NCBI GenBank assembly: GCA_026724425.1
Contig: JAIUCV010000023.1
Location: 62,001 to 126,000, forward strand
Origin: Erythrophleum ivorense
Taxonomy: Eukaryota > Streptophyta > Magnoliopsida > Fabales > Fabaceae
DNA length: 64,000 nucleotides
Reading direction: 5' to 3'
Numbering within the stretch: the first letter of the stretch is position 1; each line of letters starts with the position of its first letter. Positions 24,326 through 35,359 of this stretch are shown here, one piece after another. Below the pieces are notes generated by a model. The model saw only the letters and a list, made by a program, of their open reading frames with translations. It was not told the DNA's origin and ran no database searches. The position numbers and the translations under genes were made by a program.

Positions 24326-25125
24326 CCGTGTCTCTTTAGTATCCAAATGTAACAATATTTCATTTGGTTCGCCCTATTATTAATTTTTAAAAGAAAAGTT
24401 AAGATGTCCTTGCTATTAAAGATTATGCAAATATGCTCATTGTTATCTAAATTGGAACCTTCATTTTAGGGAATTTTTATCCTTTTACAAAAAGGAATAT
24501 TTTTCCTTGTTACAAAATAAAGATAAGGAGATTATTTTATCATTTTATTTTACTTTTATTTTTTGTTTACAACCCCAAATATATATTAAAAGTGTCATTG
24601 ATTGCTTCCACATTAAAGATGGACCTGTAGACTTTAGTAAGTGATAATATTACATTGTGTGTAATAAGAGAAAAAGTGAAACAAAGTAGTGAGAGTACGT
24701 AGAGTTATTTTTTTTCTTTTCATCCACTCTTTTTTTTTCTTCACTTGCGCGCTATGCATTTTTTACTAGATGCAAAAAGTCCAAATATTACCTCATCACT
24801 AAATTTCTTCTTATTGTAATTGTATCAGTATTTTTTCAAAGTTTCACATGACTTTTATTTTAATTGTGCCTATCTCACACGTTAAGTTTATGCCTAGTCC
24901 TATTGAACCTACTCCATCTAAAAGACTTTAACAATGGGCTTTTTGATTTCTTGTACTTTGAATTTTCAAAATAACAAAGGAAAAAAAAACTATTTTATTA
25001 GTCACAATTGTTTGAAAAACATTTTTTAAGATGTCTCTTAAAATTTGCTGTAATTTTTGAAAAGTTTTAAGGACCTTAAAAATAAATTCTCTTGTAGGCC
25101 ATTATCCCATCTGACACTCCAAGTG

Positions 25126-25493
25126 TCGAACTATAAGATTAATTATTCCATTGAAGTCGAGTTGTGATGCTACTTCAACGAAGTTTCTGTGGTAGCCTAG
25201 TGCCACTAGAACCAATAAAAAATACGAAGACCATTATATAATAATAACGGACCTCTGAACTTTTGTTTGAATTTTAAGAGTCATTAATGAAAAGCATAAA
25301 TAAATTAAGTGTTGAACTATAAGATTAATTAGTCCATTGAAGTCCAGTTGTGATGCTACTTCAATGAAGTTTCTACGGTAGCCTAGTGCCACTAGAACCA
25401 TTCAAAAATATGAAGACCATTATATTAATAATAACGGACCTCTGAACTTTTGTTTGAACTTTAAGAGTCATTAATGAAAAGTGTAAATAAATT
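25126..25493 (+). repeat. Tandem duplication of a unit of about 183 bp
   Basis: 25126-25306 and 25309-25493 are near-identical direct repeats (shared text includes GATGCTACTTCAA and GGACCTCTGAAC). Within each, the stretch CCTAGTGCCACTAGAACC and what follows resembles 39345-39410, in the receptor-kinase promoter. The unit may therefore be another remnant of the lost third copy. Confidence 0.7.
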
Positions 25494-25547
25494 ATTATTG
25501 TATTTCTCTTTTTTGATATTAATTACCATTGTATTTTATTGTGAGAC

Positions 25548-25555
25548 ATTGTGAC
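25548..25555. repeat. 8-bp target-site duplication ATTGTGAC (left)
   Basis: ATTGTGAC recurs exactly at 31139-31146. Perfect 8-bp duplications flanking inverted repeats are typical of the hAT superfamily. Confidence 0.7.
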
Positions 25556-27382
25556 CAAGGTTGTCAAATTTGTGAGTTTAAATAAACTCATAAAAAGGAA
25601 TAAACTAGACTCGTATTGTAAACTAATAAGAGTTTATATTTGTTAATAATTATATATAAAATATAATATATAACAAGAAACTTATTAAAATACAATTTAA
25701 ATTATACTAATTTGTAAAAAAAAAATTATTTATATTCCATAATTTTTATTTCTCGATATAGAAATTTTAATTAAGTTTAAATATAAATATGATTTTTGTA
25801 CAATTCTTTATTGGATTGTACTGAATTTAAGAATTTTTATTTTTTCTAATTCAATTTAACTCAATTATATGGTAACTATAATATCATAATGTATTAACCT
25901 CAATTATCCTTCATTTAAGGTTAATTTCATATAATTTTCAAAGAAAAAAACGAGAATCGTGGTATTTTAATACGTTATGTCGGGGTTTAAACATTTATAT
26001 TTCGTCCTATGGGTCCTATGAACCCATCAATCACATTCTCTACTCAAATTTCATGCATACAACTCATACATATTATAAAACAATTTATAAGCCACGAATG
26101 AGGCCAAAAATCAGAAAAATACAATTTCTCTCACGGGTTTAAAAGTCACATTTTTTGCTCCAATTTTAAAAAATTATAATTAATTCTAAAAAAATGAGAA
26201 TCAAGCAAAACATAACTTTCTGGAAAGCTTTAGATGCCAACTTTACATAAACATAATTCCTGGCCACGAAAATCTCATCTAGACCACATGTGATAACAAA
26301 AAAATGCAAAGAGGTCGAGCTGTCCATAAATCTAATATAACTTATTGATATAAATTTTGAAAATTCATAATTAATTTCAAAAAAAATCTAATTTGGGAAA
26401 ATTATACTAATTAGAAAAGATACAGATGTTAACTATAGGAAAAAAATAAGTCTAGATTAGTTTAGTAGCCTTTAGATCTCGAAAACTGATGGAATAGTAG
26501 CCAAGGTCAGTTGGTGTCCCTAATGCTGACACAGAACTTCAGAAAATTATTTCTCCCTCTACAGAATCCAATTGATGTGCTTCTACTTGCTATAAGTCAC
26601 TGTGAATGTCTAATTTCTCCTTATAAAATTTCATGGTAATTGGACATCGTTTGCCCTATGAATGACACAGATTCATTTTTAGACCAATTGCATAGTGCAC
26701 TGACCAAAACTAGAAAATTTTTCAATTTCAAAAATTCACAAAAAATTCCATAGACCTCCAAATATTCTACACTTTAACTTCCCAAAAAGCTCTTAACAAA
26801 ATTTATGTGCATGCCAAATTTCAGATCAAGGAGAGTTCATTTGGATAAAAAGTGATACAGCCCACCAATATAGTCATTTTTGCTTCTCATAATGTAACTC
26901 TTTGGTCCAAATGACTCTTTTTGGTGTTTGACACCTCTTGGGCAAGTTTAAAAGCACTAATACATCACATATGCATTGCCCAAGTGGTCTAAACCATCAT
27001 AGATCTCAAATTCACTATACTTCATACAAAAATACACTTCTAGAAATGGGTTACCAAGTACTCAAAACTTGCATTTTCATTGCTTTGGTTTCACAAACGG
27101 TTCATACATCAAATATACATGCTTTTATACTTGTTCATATGTTTACATGTCAAAAAATATATATACATATACGTTTTGGCATTTCTTTACATCAAAAGAA
27201 CCAAAACAAGTTATATAATTAATTAAGTATGCTCAACTAGACTTGCACTTTGATCTCCTTAAACTTCACTTAACATGGTAAGATAAGAGAGGAAAGTGGT
27301 TGAGATTCATAGAATCTCAATAGCTCATACACTCATTCAAGGAAGAAATCAAAGCATATAAACATGTCAAAGCATGTAAGTA

Positions 27383-27387
27383 GGCAT
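27383..27387. repeat. 5-bp target-site duplication GGCAT (left)
   Basis: GGCAT precedes TGAGTGGC and recurs at 29387-29391 after CTTATCA. Confidence 0.8.
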
Positions 27388-29386
27388 TGAGTGGCTCGTC
27401 GTGCAACCCTCAAAATAATACTAGGTTGGTAAAATATGTAGCTAATGGCACAACGTAGGTCATCTCCCTTGGAATTGGAGTTCAATGCCTAATTGAGTTT
27501 TCCAAATATTAAAAGACTCTAAAAATTCCTAAACTAAGAGGGTTTTGATTTAATTAAACTAAGGAAAAACTAAATTGAATTAAAATTCCTAATTGCTATC
27601 TAATTTGGTGAATTATGGTCTTGTGACTAGCTTTGGATTCGTCCATTGGTATCCACTATCCTTATCATATTCTAATTGTTATTGATTTTGGTCTAAGAGT
27701 TCCTAAATGTGTTCATAACAAATTTATCTTGGGTAACCACCCAAGATTCAAGAAATTAACGATCTAACGTTGAATTGAGACCTCAATTCCTCATTAAATT
27801 GTCAATTCTTGTTTTAGGATCAATGAACATTAATTTGATTGATTAACTAATTGATTAGCCTTGAATCATCCTAAATATTTAATTAACCAACTAAACATTA
27901 AGGAATCTTCAATTTAAACAAATAATCTTACTCATGTATTTTATCGAACACTTTCGAAGCATACATGGGAAATTAGATAAAAAATTAATGTCCAATTAGA
28001 TCAATTAATCAACAAAAATGTTTCCTAATCAGTGTCTAACCAGCCACTAATTAAATTTGCACAAATTCCCTATCAAATACAACTTAACTAAGATAATATT
28101 TGAAATAGAAAAAGTGTAGGAAAATAAAGAAATCCTTAGCCAAAATTCTATGTCTTCTCCATGGATTCAAGCTTCTCCAAGAGCTTCCTCCTAGCTAGCC
28201 TCAAGGTGGATTAGAATTTCATAGGATGTAGATGGAAGATGGAGTGGATGGATGGATGGGAATGGATGATGGAATGGATGAATGATTGAAATGGATGGAG
28301 GAAGGATGGATGAGTGGTGTATCCCTTGAACGAATGAATGGCTTGATATATATAGGCATGAGTTTCCGGAAATATAGAGACGTGGGATGGGTGGATTGTG
28401 AATGGATTAAGATATCCGAATGGATGAAGGAAGCGTGCAGACTTGTAGAGACGTGAGTGACTTGCAGAGGCGTGAGATGTGTGGATTCGAATGGAGTGGA
28501 TCAAGACGTGTGGAATAATGATTCTGCCCAAGTCCCTTTGAATCATGAGATCACATGGCTTCACCTTTTCATTTAAGTGATCACGTGCCCAGCTTCTTCT
28601 TTTAATATATATATCACAAGCTTGCATTGCAGATAGTGTGGGCCCCATTGAATATAATAATCCACTTGCTTCTTCACGTTATCCATGCAGCTCTTCTTCG
28701 CGTTATTATTCACATGAATTCCTTCTGCTGCTCCTTGCCCGTAGCTTCTTCATGTTGGCTTCCAGCGTTTGCATCGTCCAGCTTCAGCGTTTTCCAGCCA
28801 GTAGCTCGAGTTGGTTGCTTCATGCTCTGTTTTCAGCTCATTCACGTAGCTTCTGTTTGTGGCTTTTTCTTCCATTAACTTAACTCCAGCTCCTGCACGT
28901 TCTCTACGTGAACATGCTCTGTACCTTAGCTTCATGCAGCTCCTTTAGTTGCTCGAGTTTTCTGCTGGATGTTGCTGCATTTATTCGTGCTCTGTTCTGC
29001 TGTTCAGACCGAAGAGAAAAGCTTTTCAAATGGCATTCATTCTTTCCAGTTTTCTCTGCCCAGTTCAGCGTCATTCCAGCTTTGCTCCAGCTCTACTTCT
29101 AGCTCATGCAAGTCTTCTCCTTCTATTCTTTAAGTCAAATTCTCATTCAAGTTCTAATTACCTTTTAAAATTCTGCACAAAAGAGTAGGAAAAATCAAAT
29201 AGGAATTTTCACAAAATTATTTAAGATAAATTTATGCATTAAAAACTAATAATTTGTAAATAAATTCCTAAATTGTAGAAAATGGCTATTAAAACAAAAT
29301 TCCAATTAATTAGACTCCTAGAACCATATTTGGAACTAAAATGTCTAAATTAAGGAGAATAAAATGTATATAAATTATACTTATCA
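27388..29386 (-). mobile_element. Solo LTR (about 2.0 kb) nested in the minus-strand LTR
   Basis: TG...CA ends with a perfect GGCAT duplication mark one LTR-type insertion of 1999 bp. Read on the minus strand it starts TGATAAGTATAATTTATA, a beginning I associate with Athila/Tat-group gypsy LTRs. No polyprotein, primer-binding site or polypurine tract is seen inside. The longest open frames (minus 28648-28211 and small plus-strand ones at 28627-29188) are low-complexity or unrelated to known proteins. Confidence 0.75.
28222..28320 (+). repeat. Degenerate GGAT-rich tetranucleotide tract
   Basis: Runs of GGAT/GATG occur around 28240-28260, 28270-28300 and 28305-28320. This explains the His/Ser/Phe-rich open frame on the minus strand at 28648-28211. 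Confidence 0.7.
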
Positions 29387-29391
29387 GGCAT
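29387..29391. repeat. 5-bp target-site duplication GGCAT (right)
   Basis: Perfect copy of 27383-27387. Confidence 0.8.
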
Positions 29392-30684
29392 CCAACCATT
29401 AAAAATCATACAACACATGATTTACATGCCATGAAAATTATACTAATGCCAAGAATAAGCTCTAGAGACTTTTGGTCTAGTCTCACCCTATTTTGGAAAT
29501 TTTTAGATTGGCCTCATCCTTGGTCTAGGGACTTTTGACTTAGCCTCACTCATCCATGAGACTTTTTGCCTTATTTCACCCATTTCTAGGGACTTTTGAC
29601 TCTATCTCACATATCATATGGTACTTTTGGCACCACTTCACCATTTAAAAGCAATTTTCACAACCCAAACATAAGCATATTAGTACCAATGTATCAAGAC
29701 AATATCAAATGGCATGTCTCACAATACAAGTGCATACATAGGCATACAATGACCATCATACATCTAAGAATGCAATAAGAAAGAGTGAAGAGCTACCTTG
29801 CAAGCTAATATAAGTCTTGCTTTTTTATTTCTTTTTCCCCTTCTCGGTCTCACAACCATAACTAGATGGAGCTTGAGTTCTTTGATATAGACATAGCAAA
29901 TAGCACTCAATACTCTCTTGGAACAGGCCAAGACATCACACACACACACTTAAGAAGCATACTTAGTCTATAATTTCCTTTTTGTTCCATAAAAGGTTTA
30001 ATGAAGCTTTTAAATCTTCCTTGAAGGGAAAGGAATTTGGGAAGCCTCCTACAGGTTTTGGGAACTCAAACAAATACTCACAAAGGTTAGGGGACTCTTA
30101 CACAAAGTCAGAGTTTACAAAATGCTCAAGAACCCCTATGGTTCCTATCTTGAAGTTCACTAGCTTTTCTTCCACTTACTTTATATTTCCTAACTTCCCA
30201 CACATTAATTCATGAGTTTCATACTTGTATTAAGTTAGAACTTCCTTCTTCTCATGGTCCTGTTCTTGGCTAAAACACTCAAGAAGAAGTAAGGGAAGAA
30301 GATGCAACAAAATGAAAAGAAGTTACCTTGAATCAAGCTCTTTCCAAAAGGTTTTTCCTTTGCTTAAATCTTCTCCTTAAATCCTTATAGTTCCCCCTCT
30401 GAATTAAGCCCAAAACAGAACCACATGAGCACCCAAAAGTATGGAAAGAGACAACGGAGAGAGAGGAACTAATTTTCTAATGGAAGAAACCATGAATTCT
30501 TACAATTTTCTCACCTTTTTCTTTAATGTTCTCCCTTCTTTCTTGGCTTCTCTTGGTCCCTCTCTCTCTCTCCAGCCCTCTTTTCTATTTTTGGACAAAG
30601 CATATGTCAGTTAGAGGGAGAGAGAAAAGTTTAAAACCTTTAAGAAGTAAAATTTTACTTTTTTATGCTTTTTCCGAAACAAAC

Positions 30685-30925
30685 CTTGCTACAGTGAAAA
30701 ATACCCCTCGCTATGGTGAGCACTTATCAATCCCAAGGCCCCGTTCTCACTGTGGTGTGCACTATTATGAGAAACCCTTTGGAATTTGTATGGGATGCAC
30801 GAACTCGCTATAGCGAACTTCATTCTCACTATGGTGAACTGGTACATTCGCTATAGCTAAGTATCAACTCGCTGTAGCGAATAGGTATATTTGCTATAAC
30901 TAACAGGGGTCCTAACTATAGCCAA
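30685..30925. repeat. Paired-dyad motif array, AT-rich (decayed) form
   Basis: About ten dyads such as CGCTATAGCG (30806-30815), CACTATGGTG, CGCTGTAGCG and GCTATGGTG occur mostly in pairs about 20 bp apart. Every difference from CGCCGCGGCG is a C-to-T or G-to-A transition. The array lies near the worn end of the minus-strand LTR and is the AT-rich counterpart of 50715-51018. Confidence 0.65.
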
Positions 30926-31138
30926 CAGACTTAGAAAATTTTTAGAAATCTTGAATGTTATAGTAACTCATCAAATTCGTTTCAAAAAACATTGAGTTAA
31001 TCGAGTTTATTTGAGTTAAAGACAAATTAAACCAAGTTTATATTGAATATGAGTTTATAAGTGAGTTGACAAGATTTTTTTAAGTAAAAATCTAAACTCG
31101 CTAAATCAAAGAGTCAACTTGTGAGTTTAACAACAATG

Positions 31139-31146
31139 ATTGTGAC
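31139..31146. repeat. 8-bp target-site duplication ATTGTGAC (right)
   Basis: Perfect copy of 25548-25555, outside the right end of the split MITE. Confidence 0.7.
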
Positions 31147-31312
31147 TAAGAACACATTCAATAGCCCATCTCATACATTACTAACAACTCAATACATATA
31201 GCTTGACTAGCTAAAACCTAGAGACAATGTCATTGTCATTAAAAGCATTATCATTGAATTAAGGTTAGAGAGTTCAAAATTTTCATTTGTTGAATCATTT
31301 TGAAATTTGTAT

Positions 31313-31346
<34 letters not shown>
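31313..31346. repeat. Self-complementary ATA/TAT microsatellite
   Basis: A run of ATA units passes directly into a run of TTA/TAT units, so the tract can fold on itself as a near-perfect hairpin. Confidence 0.85.
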
Positions 31347-31503
31347 CCATCTCCCAAAAAGAAAAACAATAAAAGAGTTCAAGTTTTCCTTAATATTACC
31401 TTTCATCTAACTTATTTTCATTTTTTTAGGTCTCCAATCTACTAAATACTCTAGGCATGTACATGGTTGGGTTAGTTTGAGGCTCAATTATAACCCTCTA
31501 TAT

Positions 31504-31528
31504 AATATATATATATATATATATATAT
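31504..31528. repeat. (AT)n microsatellite
   Basis: An uninterrupted run of about twelve AT units in non-coding DNA. Confidence 0.85.
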
Positions 31529-31529
31529 T

Positions 31530-34370
31530 CAACATTTAAATCAAACCAACCAAAATCAAAAGGAATTATAAATTGATTGACTCAAATCATAAAAATTCAG
31601 GTTGAGTTTGGTTAATTTTTTGATTGAAATCTTGTTTTTGTTTGCCCTTTTTAATTACTTGCAATTGAATTCTATTGGCTAGTCATTACATCATTAATTT
31701 AAGAGAAAATAAATTATTTAGTCTTTAAAATTTATCTAAGTTTTAACCACTATACAATTAGAAAAAGAATGAAAAACAGAGACTTCCTCTAAAAATATTA
31801 TTCAACAATAATTGTGAACAACTATCAATGTATCATGTTTTACTATATGGTCATATTGAATTGGGTCATATTGGTTTAAAAATTTGATCATCCAAATCCA
31901 ATGTCTTTTGAAAAATTGTAAACCAAACTAACTTAAATGGATTTGTCAAATCAACCCAACAGCTTGGGTTAAAAGTATCGACTTGATTTGATTGGTTTAG
32001 GTTTTTAACAAGAACACAATTTGGGGAATTTTTTTATTGGTTTTCTTTTCTAGCAAAAATATAATATGTGAAAGACAATTTTAAAAAGGCCAAAATCATA
32101 TGATATTTAGTTATAAAAGAAATTTGGCTTGTTATATTTTTTCTAAAAAGTTGATAATAAATATTTAAGAATTATCCTCAAATTTTATCATTTGAGCAAT
32201 CCAGATTTAGTAAGTGCAAAACGACTTTGAAGGCCCCCATCACCTTATCATAATAATAAAGTAAAAGTATGTCATACATACCTTTCTCATATGTTCTAAC
32301 TTATAGTATTGAAAGATCTTGTACTACAATTATAAAACCCTATTGACAAGGTCTTGAATTCCACAATCCTGTCAACAAGATCTTAGACCTTGGAGGTCTC
32401 CATTAGCATATCTAGGGAATTTCTATCTTATATTCATGGAAATATAGATTTATGACTTTGTCCTTCCAACTGCCATCCAAATTCATATCCCATTGTGAAG
32501 AAACAGAAGTTACCTTAGTTACAAATCTTCTAAGTTTCTGAACCTGATTTTGTGAATTTTCTTTTCCCCATCAAATGATATCCAAAACTCATAAAAATTG
32601 GTAAGAGGACTCCTTATTATGTTAATTATAAGCCATTAAAATAGTTTTCAAAAACTCCCATGGATGACCCCTTAACCATCATCATTTAGACTACTACTTT
32701 GTTTCAACTCGGTGCACACTATCCCTCCATTTTCTAACCTTGTTACCTTATCACATGAACTCAGAAAATTCTAAGACTTTTCCAAATCTAATGTCATATA
32801 TATTAGCTATCTTCCCATAAAATTTCATGTGAGATCATTTACCTATTTAACAAGATTTATTATGAAATCTACTCAAAGTTGTCCCATACAGAGACTAAGT
32901 TAAATTAGTACATCTTTTCCTTGATCTAACCTATTCCAACAGTTCTATAACTTTCCAAACCTTCAGTCCAGAGGGTAGGGAACTCATTATGAGAATTTGG
33001 ACATAGAGATCCCATGATAATGATAATCAGTTTCATGCAAAATAGTAATTAAAGTTACTCTTATACATGAAGCCATACTTTAACTAAACATCATCATCAG
33101 CTTACACTAGAAGTCATACCCATATAATTATCCTATAGGTGCATAATAGAGGTTTACAAAACAACATTACATGCTTCAAACTACAATCATGCTTTAGCCT
33201 TTGATGCTACACAAAAAATTTACAAACTAGTTATAAGGATAACATGTTAGTTTGCTATTCTGCTTGTCCAGTTTCAGCACGTTTAGCTTCGTTAAGGTAT
33301 AATTGATACCTGAACATGGTTAGCTTTATAATGAGATAAAATCCCAGTAGATAACAATGTATTCAAGAAGCATACGTATAAATATTACAGAATACTATCC
33401 AACATACATTTAATGCATACTTCAATGTAGGAGTACATAATGTCTAAGTAGCAGCATATTCTCATTCACTAGGCTACCGTACTTCGATTTTTAGCCAATA
33501 ACAACAATCTAGTACTCATAAGAGTCACTTTAGTAGACATACATGCAACCATACACAGCATAGGGACTTTGGGAATTCATCCAGTGCAGTTACATAAATA
33601 GCAAAATGAATACAGTGTTAACTACTTGTTTCGTTACCTTTATTCTGTCAAGTTACTCTTTATCCTTTGTTCTTCTAATTGTTCCCCTAAAAATTCCAAT
33701 CATGTATTGCCATAAATAAGAGCTATTAATGATAAAAACTTAAGTTAAAACTAAGCTACTATCCTTCTTTACAGTGGTTCTAATTTTCTTTCATTAGTTG
33801 AGAATTTGAGTTCCTAATTTGTAACTATTTATTTTTCCATTTCTTTTGGTCCCATTAACTAACTATCATTTGAAGTACTTAGGTGAAGTTCACAACCTTA
33901 GAGTTCAATACTTGGTATGTTGTTTTTCCTAGTTAATTCATGTATTCTTTTCATTTTATCCTCTCGGTCTAATTGTTTTCCACAAGAATAATTTTAGGCA
34001 CTCACCTTCACGTATTCGCAACTTCCTCCCAAGTACCTTTAGTCCTCTTTTCCTCACAATTTTATAGCTGTCCAACCATGGCAAAATATCCTAAATTTAT
34101 AATTTCCAATTTGATGGAATGGAGGAAATTTAAAAACACACTAAATTCCTATTCTTACCTTTGATGGAGTCCTTGTATCTTGGCTTATCTTTTCATCTTT
34201 TCTCTTTTATGGCTGTCTGAGTTTTTTTTTTCTTCTCTTCTTATCACCATTTCCCTCAGCCTAATTGAAGTTAAAATGGATGATAACTAGTGCAACGGAT
34301 AGCTCATGCTTCCCACCTCTATTTAGATGTCATTACACAATTTAAAATTCCTTCTTCTTATTACTCATTC
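31530..34370. other. Non-coding DNA with decayed LTR-like stretches
   Basis: No gene is seen. The stretch 32440-33060 and the pyrimidine-rich 33900-34270 resemble minus-strand LTR and leader DNA in composition and phrasing, but I could not define ends, a target duplication or a matching copy. Confidence 0.35.
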
Positions 34371-34372
34371 GG

Positions 34373-34930
34373 TGCAAAGCTAGGTGGCAGCATATATGTA
34401 TATTATCCCCATCTAAGCTATGTATTAGACATAATAATTAACTCCTACGGTCAAACCAGAATGTGAGCATTAATCAATTGCAATTGAATACATATATATA
34501 TATATATATATATAGGTGGATAGTGCAAGCATGAGGTGTCTTGTTTTATGCTCTAGTTTTCTTTTTTTCCATTCTTGTTCAATGCAAGCTATGTGACAGT
34601 GTCCCCTCCATCTTATTCCCACCTAATACATATATTATATGTGGCATTTGACTCCCACAATAATTGTAGAACTTAGAGTACTAACCAAATACCAATTGAA
34701 TATACATATGTGGGTGGACAATGTAAGCATGAAGTGGCAAGGAGGTTTGTTTAATTTAATTCTTCCTACTTCATTTCTTGTTTGGTTATCATGCTAGGTG
34801 GCAACATAATTATATGTATCCCTTCCACTTAATTAAGGTGTATTTAATGGAAAATCTAAGGACTCATAGCTAGCAATGTACGTACATGTTTATAGGCATC
34901 CGAGTTGATCATAGTCACACACATACGGTG
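34373..34930 (+). repeat. Imperfect tandem repeat of about 200 bp, three units
   Basis: Units begin near 34373, 34583 and 34793 with variants of GCTAGGTGGCA. The first two share an (A)CCAATTGAAT-like stretch and a distal AGGTGGATAGTGCAAGCATG / GGGTGGACAATGTAAGCATG. The first unit carries a (TA)n run at about 34492-34514. Duplication unit 2 at 56568 begins inside the first repeat unit. Confidence 0.6.
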
Positions 34931-35359
34931 CACTCTATTAAGTGGTGCATAGAATTTAATTGCTCTATTTCCCTTTCACGTAGCCTTTCTTCCCACCGTG
35001 CATGATAGATGTCTCCCTCTTAGGTCATATAAGCTATCTTCCATTTCAAGCAACTCTTTATTAATAGCCACGGCCAAATGGAGCACTGTACCTTGACCAG
35101 ATAACTAGTGTGTCTTTGTGAGTGAGTGGAGTGTCAAGGTGGCTTCTTAATTAACATAGGGTAGTTTTCTAATACTTATTTAAAATAGTTCCTTGCTATT
35201 CTTCTTTTATTACTTTGTTTATGTTAATAATTAAAGAATATTTAGAATGTGACAAAGTATATACAAATTTTGGTTGTAACTTGAGAACATAACTATAGCA
35301 TATAGGCTGTTAAATAAGAGTAGTTTTAACATCAAATTTTAACATTATTCAAACACACT

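Larger units (their letters stand above)
25978..30955 (-). repeat. Minus-strand LTR of the 9708-15229 family, itself interrupted
   Basis: Read on the minus strand, 26500-26900, 27240-27330 and 29400-29760 match 14200-14900, 13745-13815 and 13430-13640 respectively, in the expected order. An insertion at 27388-29386 splits it. Without that and the duplicated 5 bp it is about 3 kb, the size of an LTR without internal region, so it is probably a solo LTR. The left end may be TGTCGGGG at 25978; the right end is worn. CGTTA (25973-25977) and TGTTA (30956-30960) could be the worn target duplication. Confidence 0.6.
25556..31138. mobile_element. hAT-type MITE split by nested LTR insertions
   Basis: The left end starts CAAGGTTGTCAAATTTGTG. 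The right end, read on the minus strand, starts CATTGTTGTTAAACTCACAA. Ten of the first 13 bases agree and perfect 8-bp duplications lie outside. Only about 420 bp on the left and 180 bp on the right belong to the MITE; the rest is inserted LTR DNA (about 25978-30955). There is no coding capacity, so it depended on a hAT transposase supplied from elsewhere. Confidence 0.65.

Noticed and set aside
28211..28648. 145-codon minus-strand frame rich in His, Ser and Phe
   Set aside because: It arises from a GGAT-rich low-complexity tract inside a solo LTR and has no domain.
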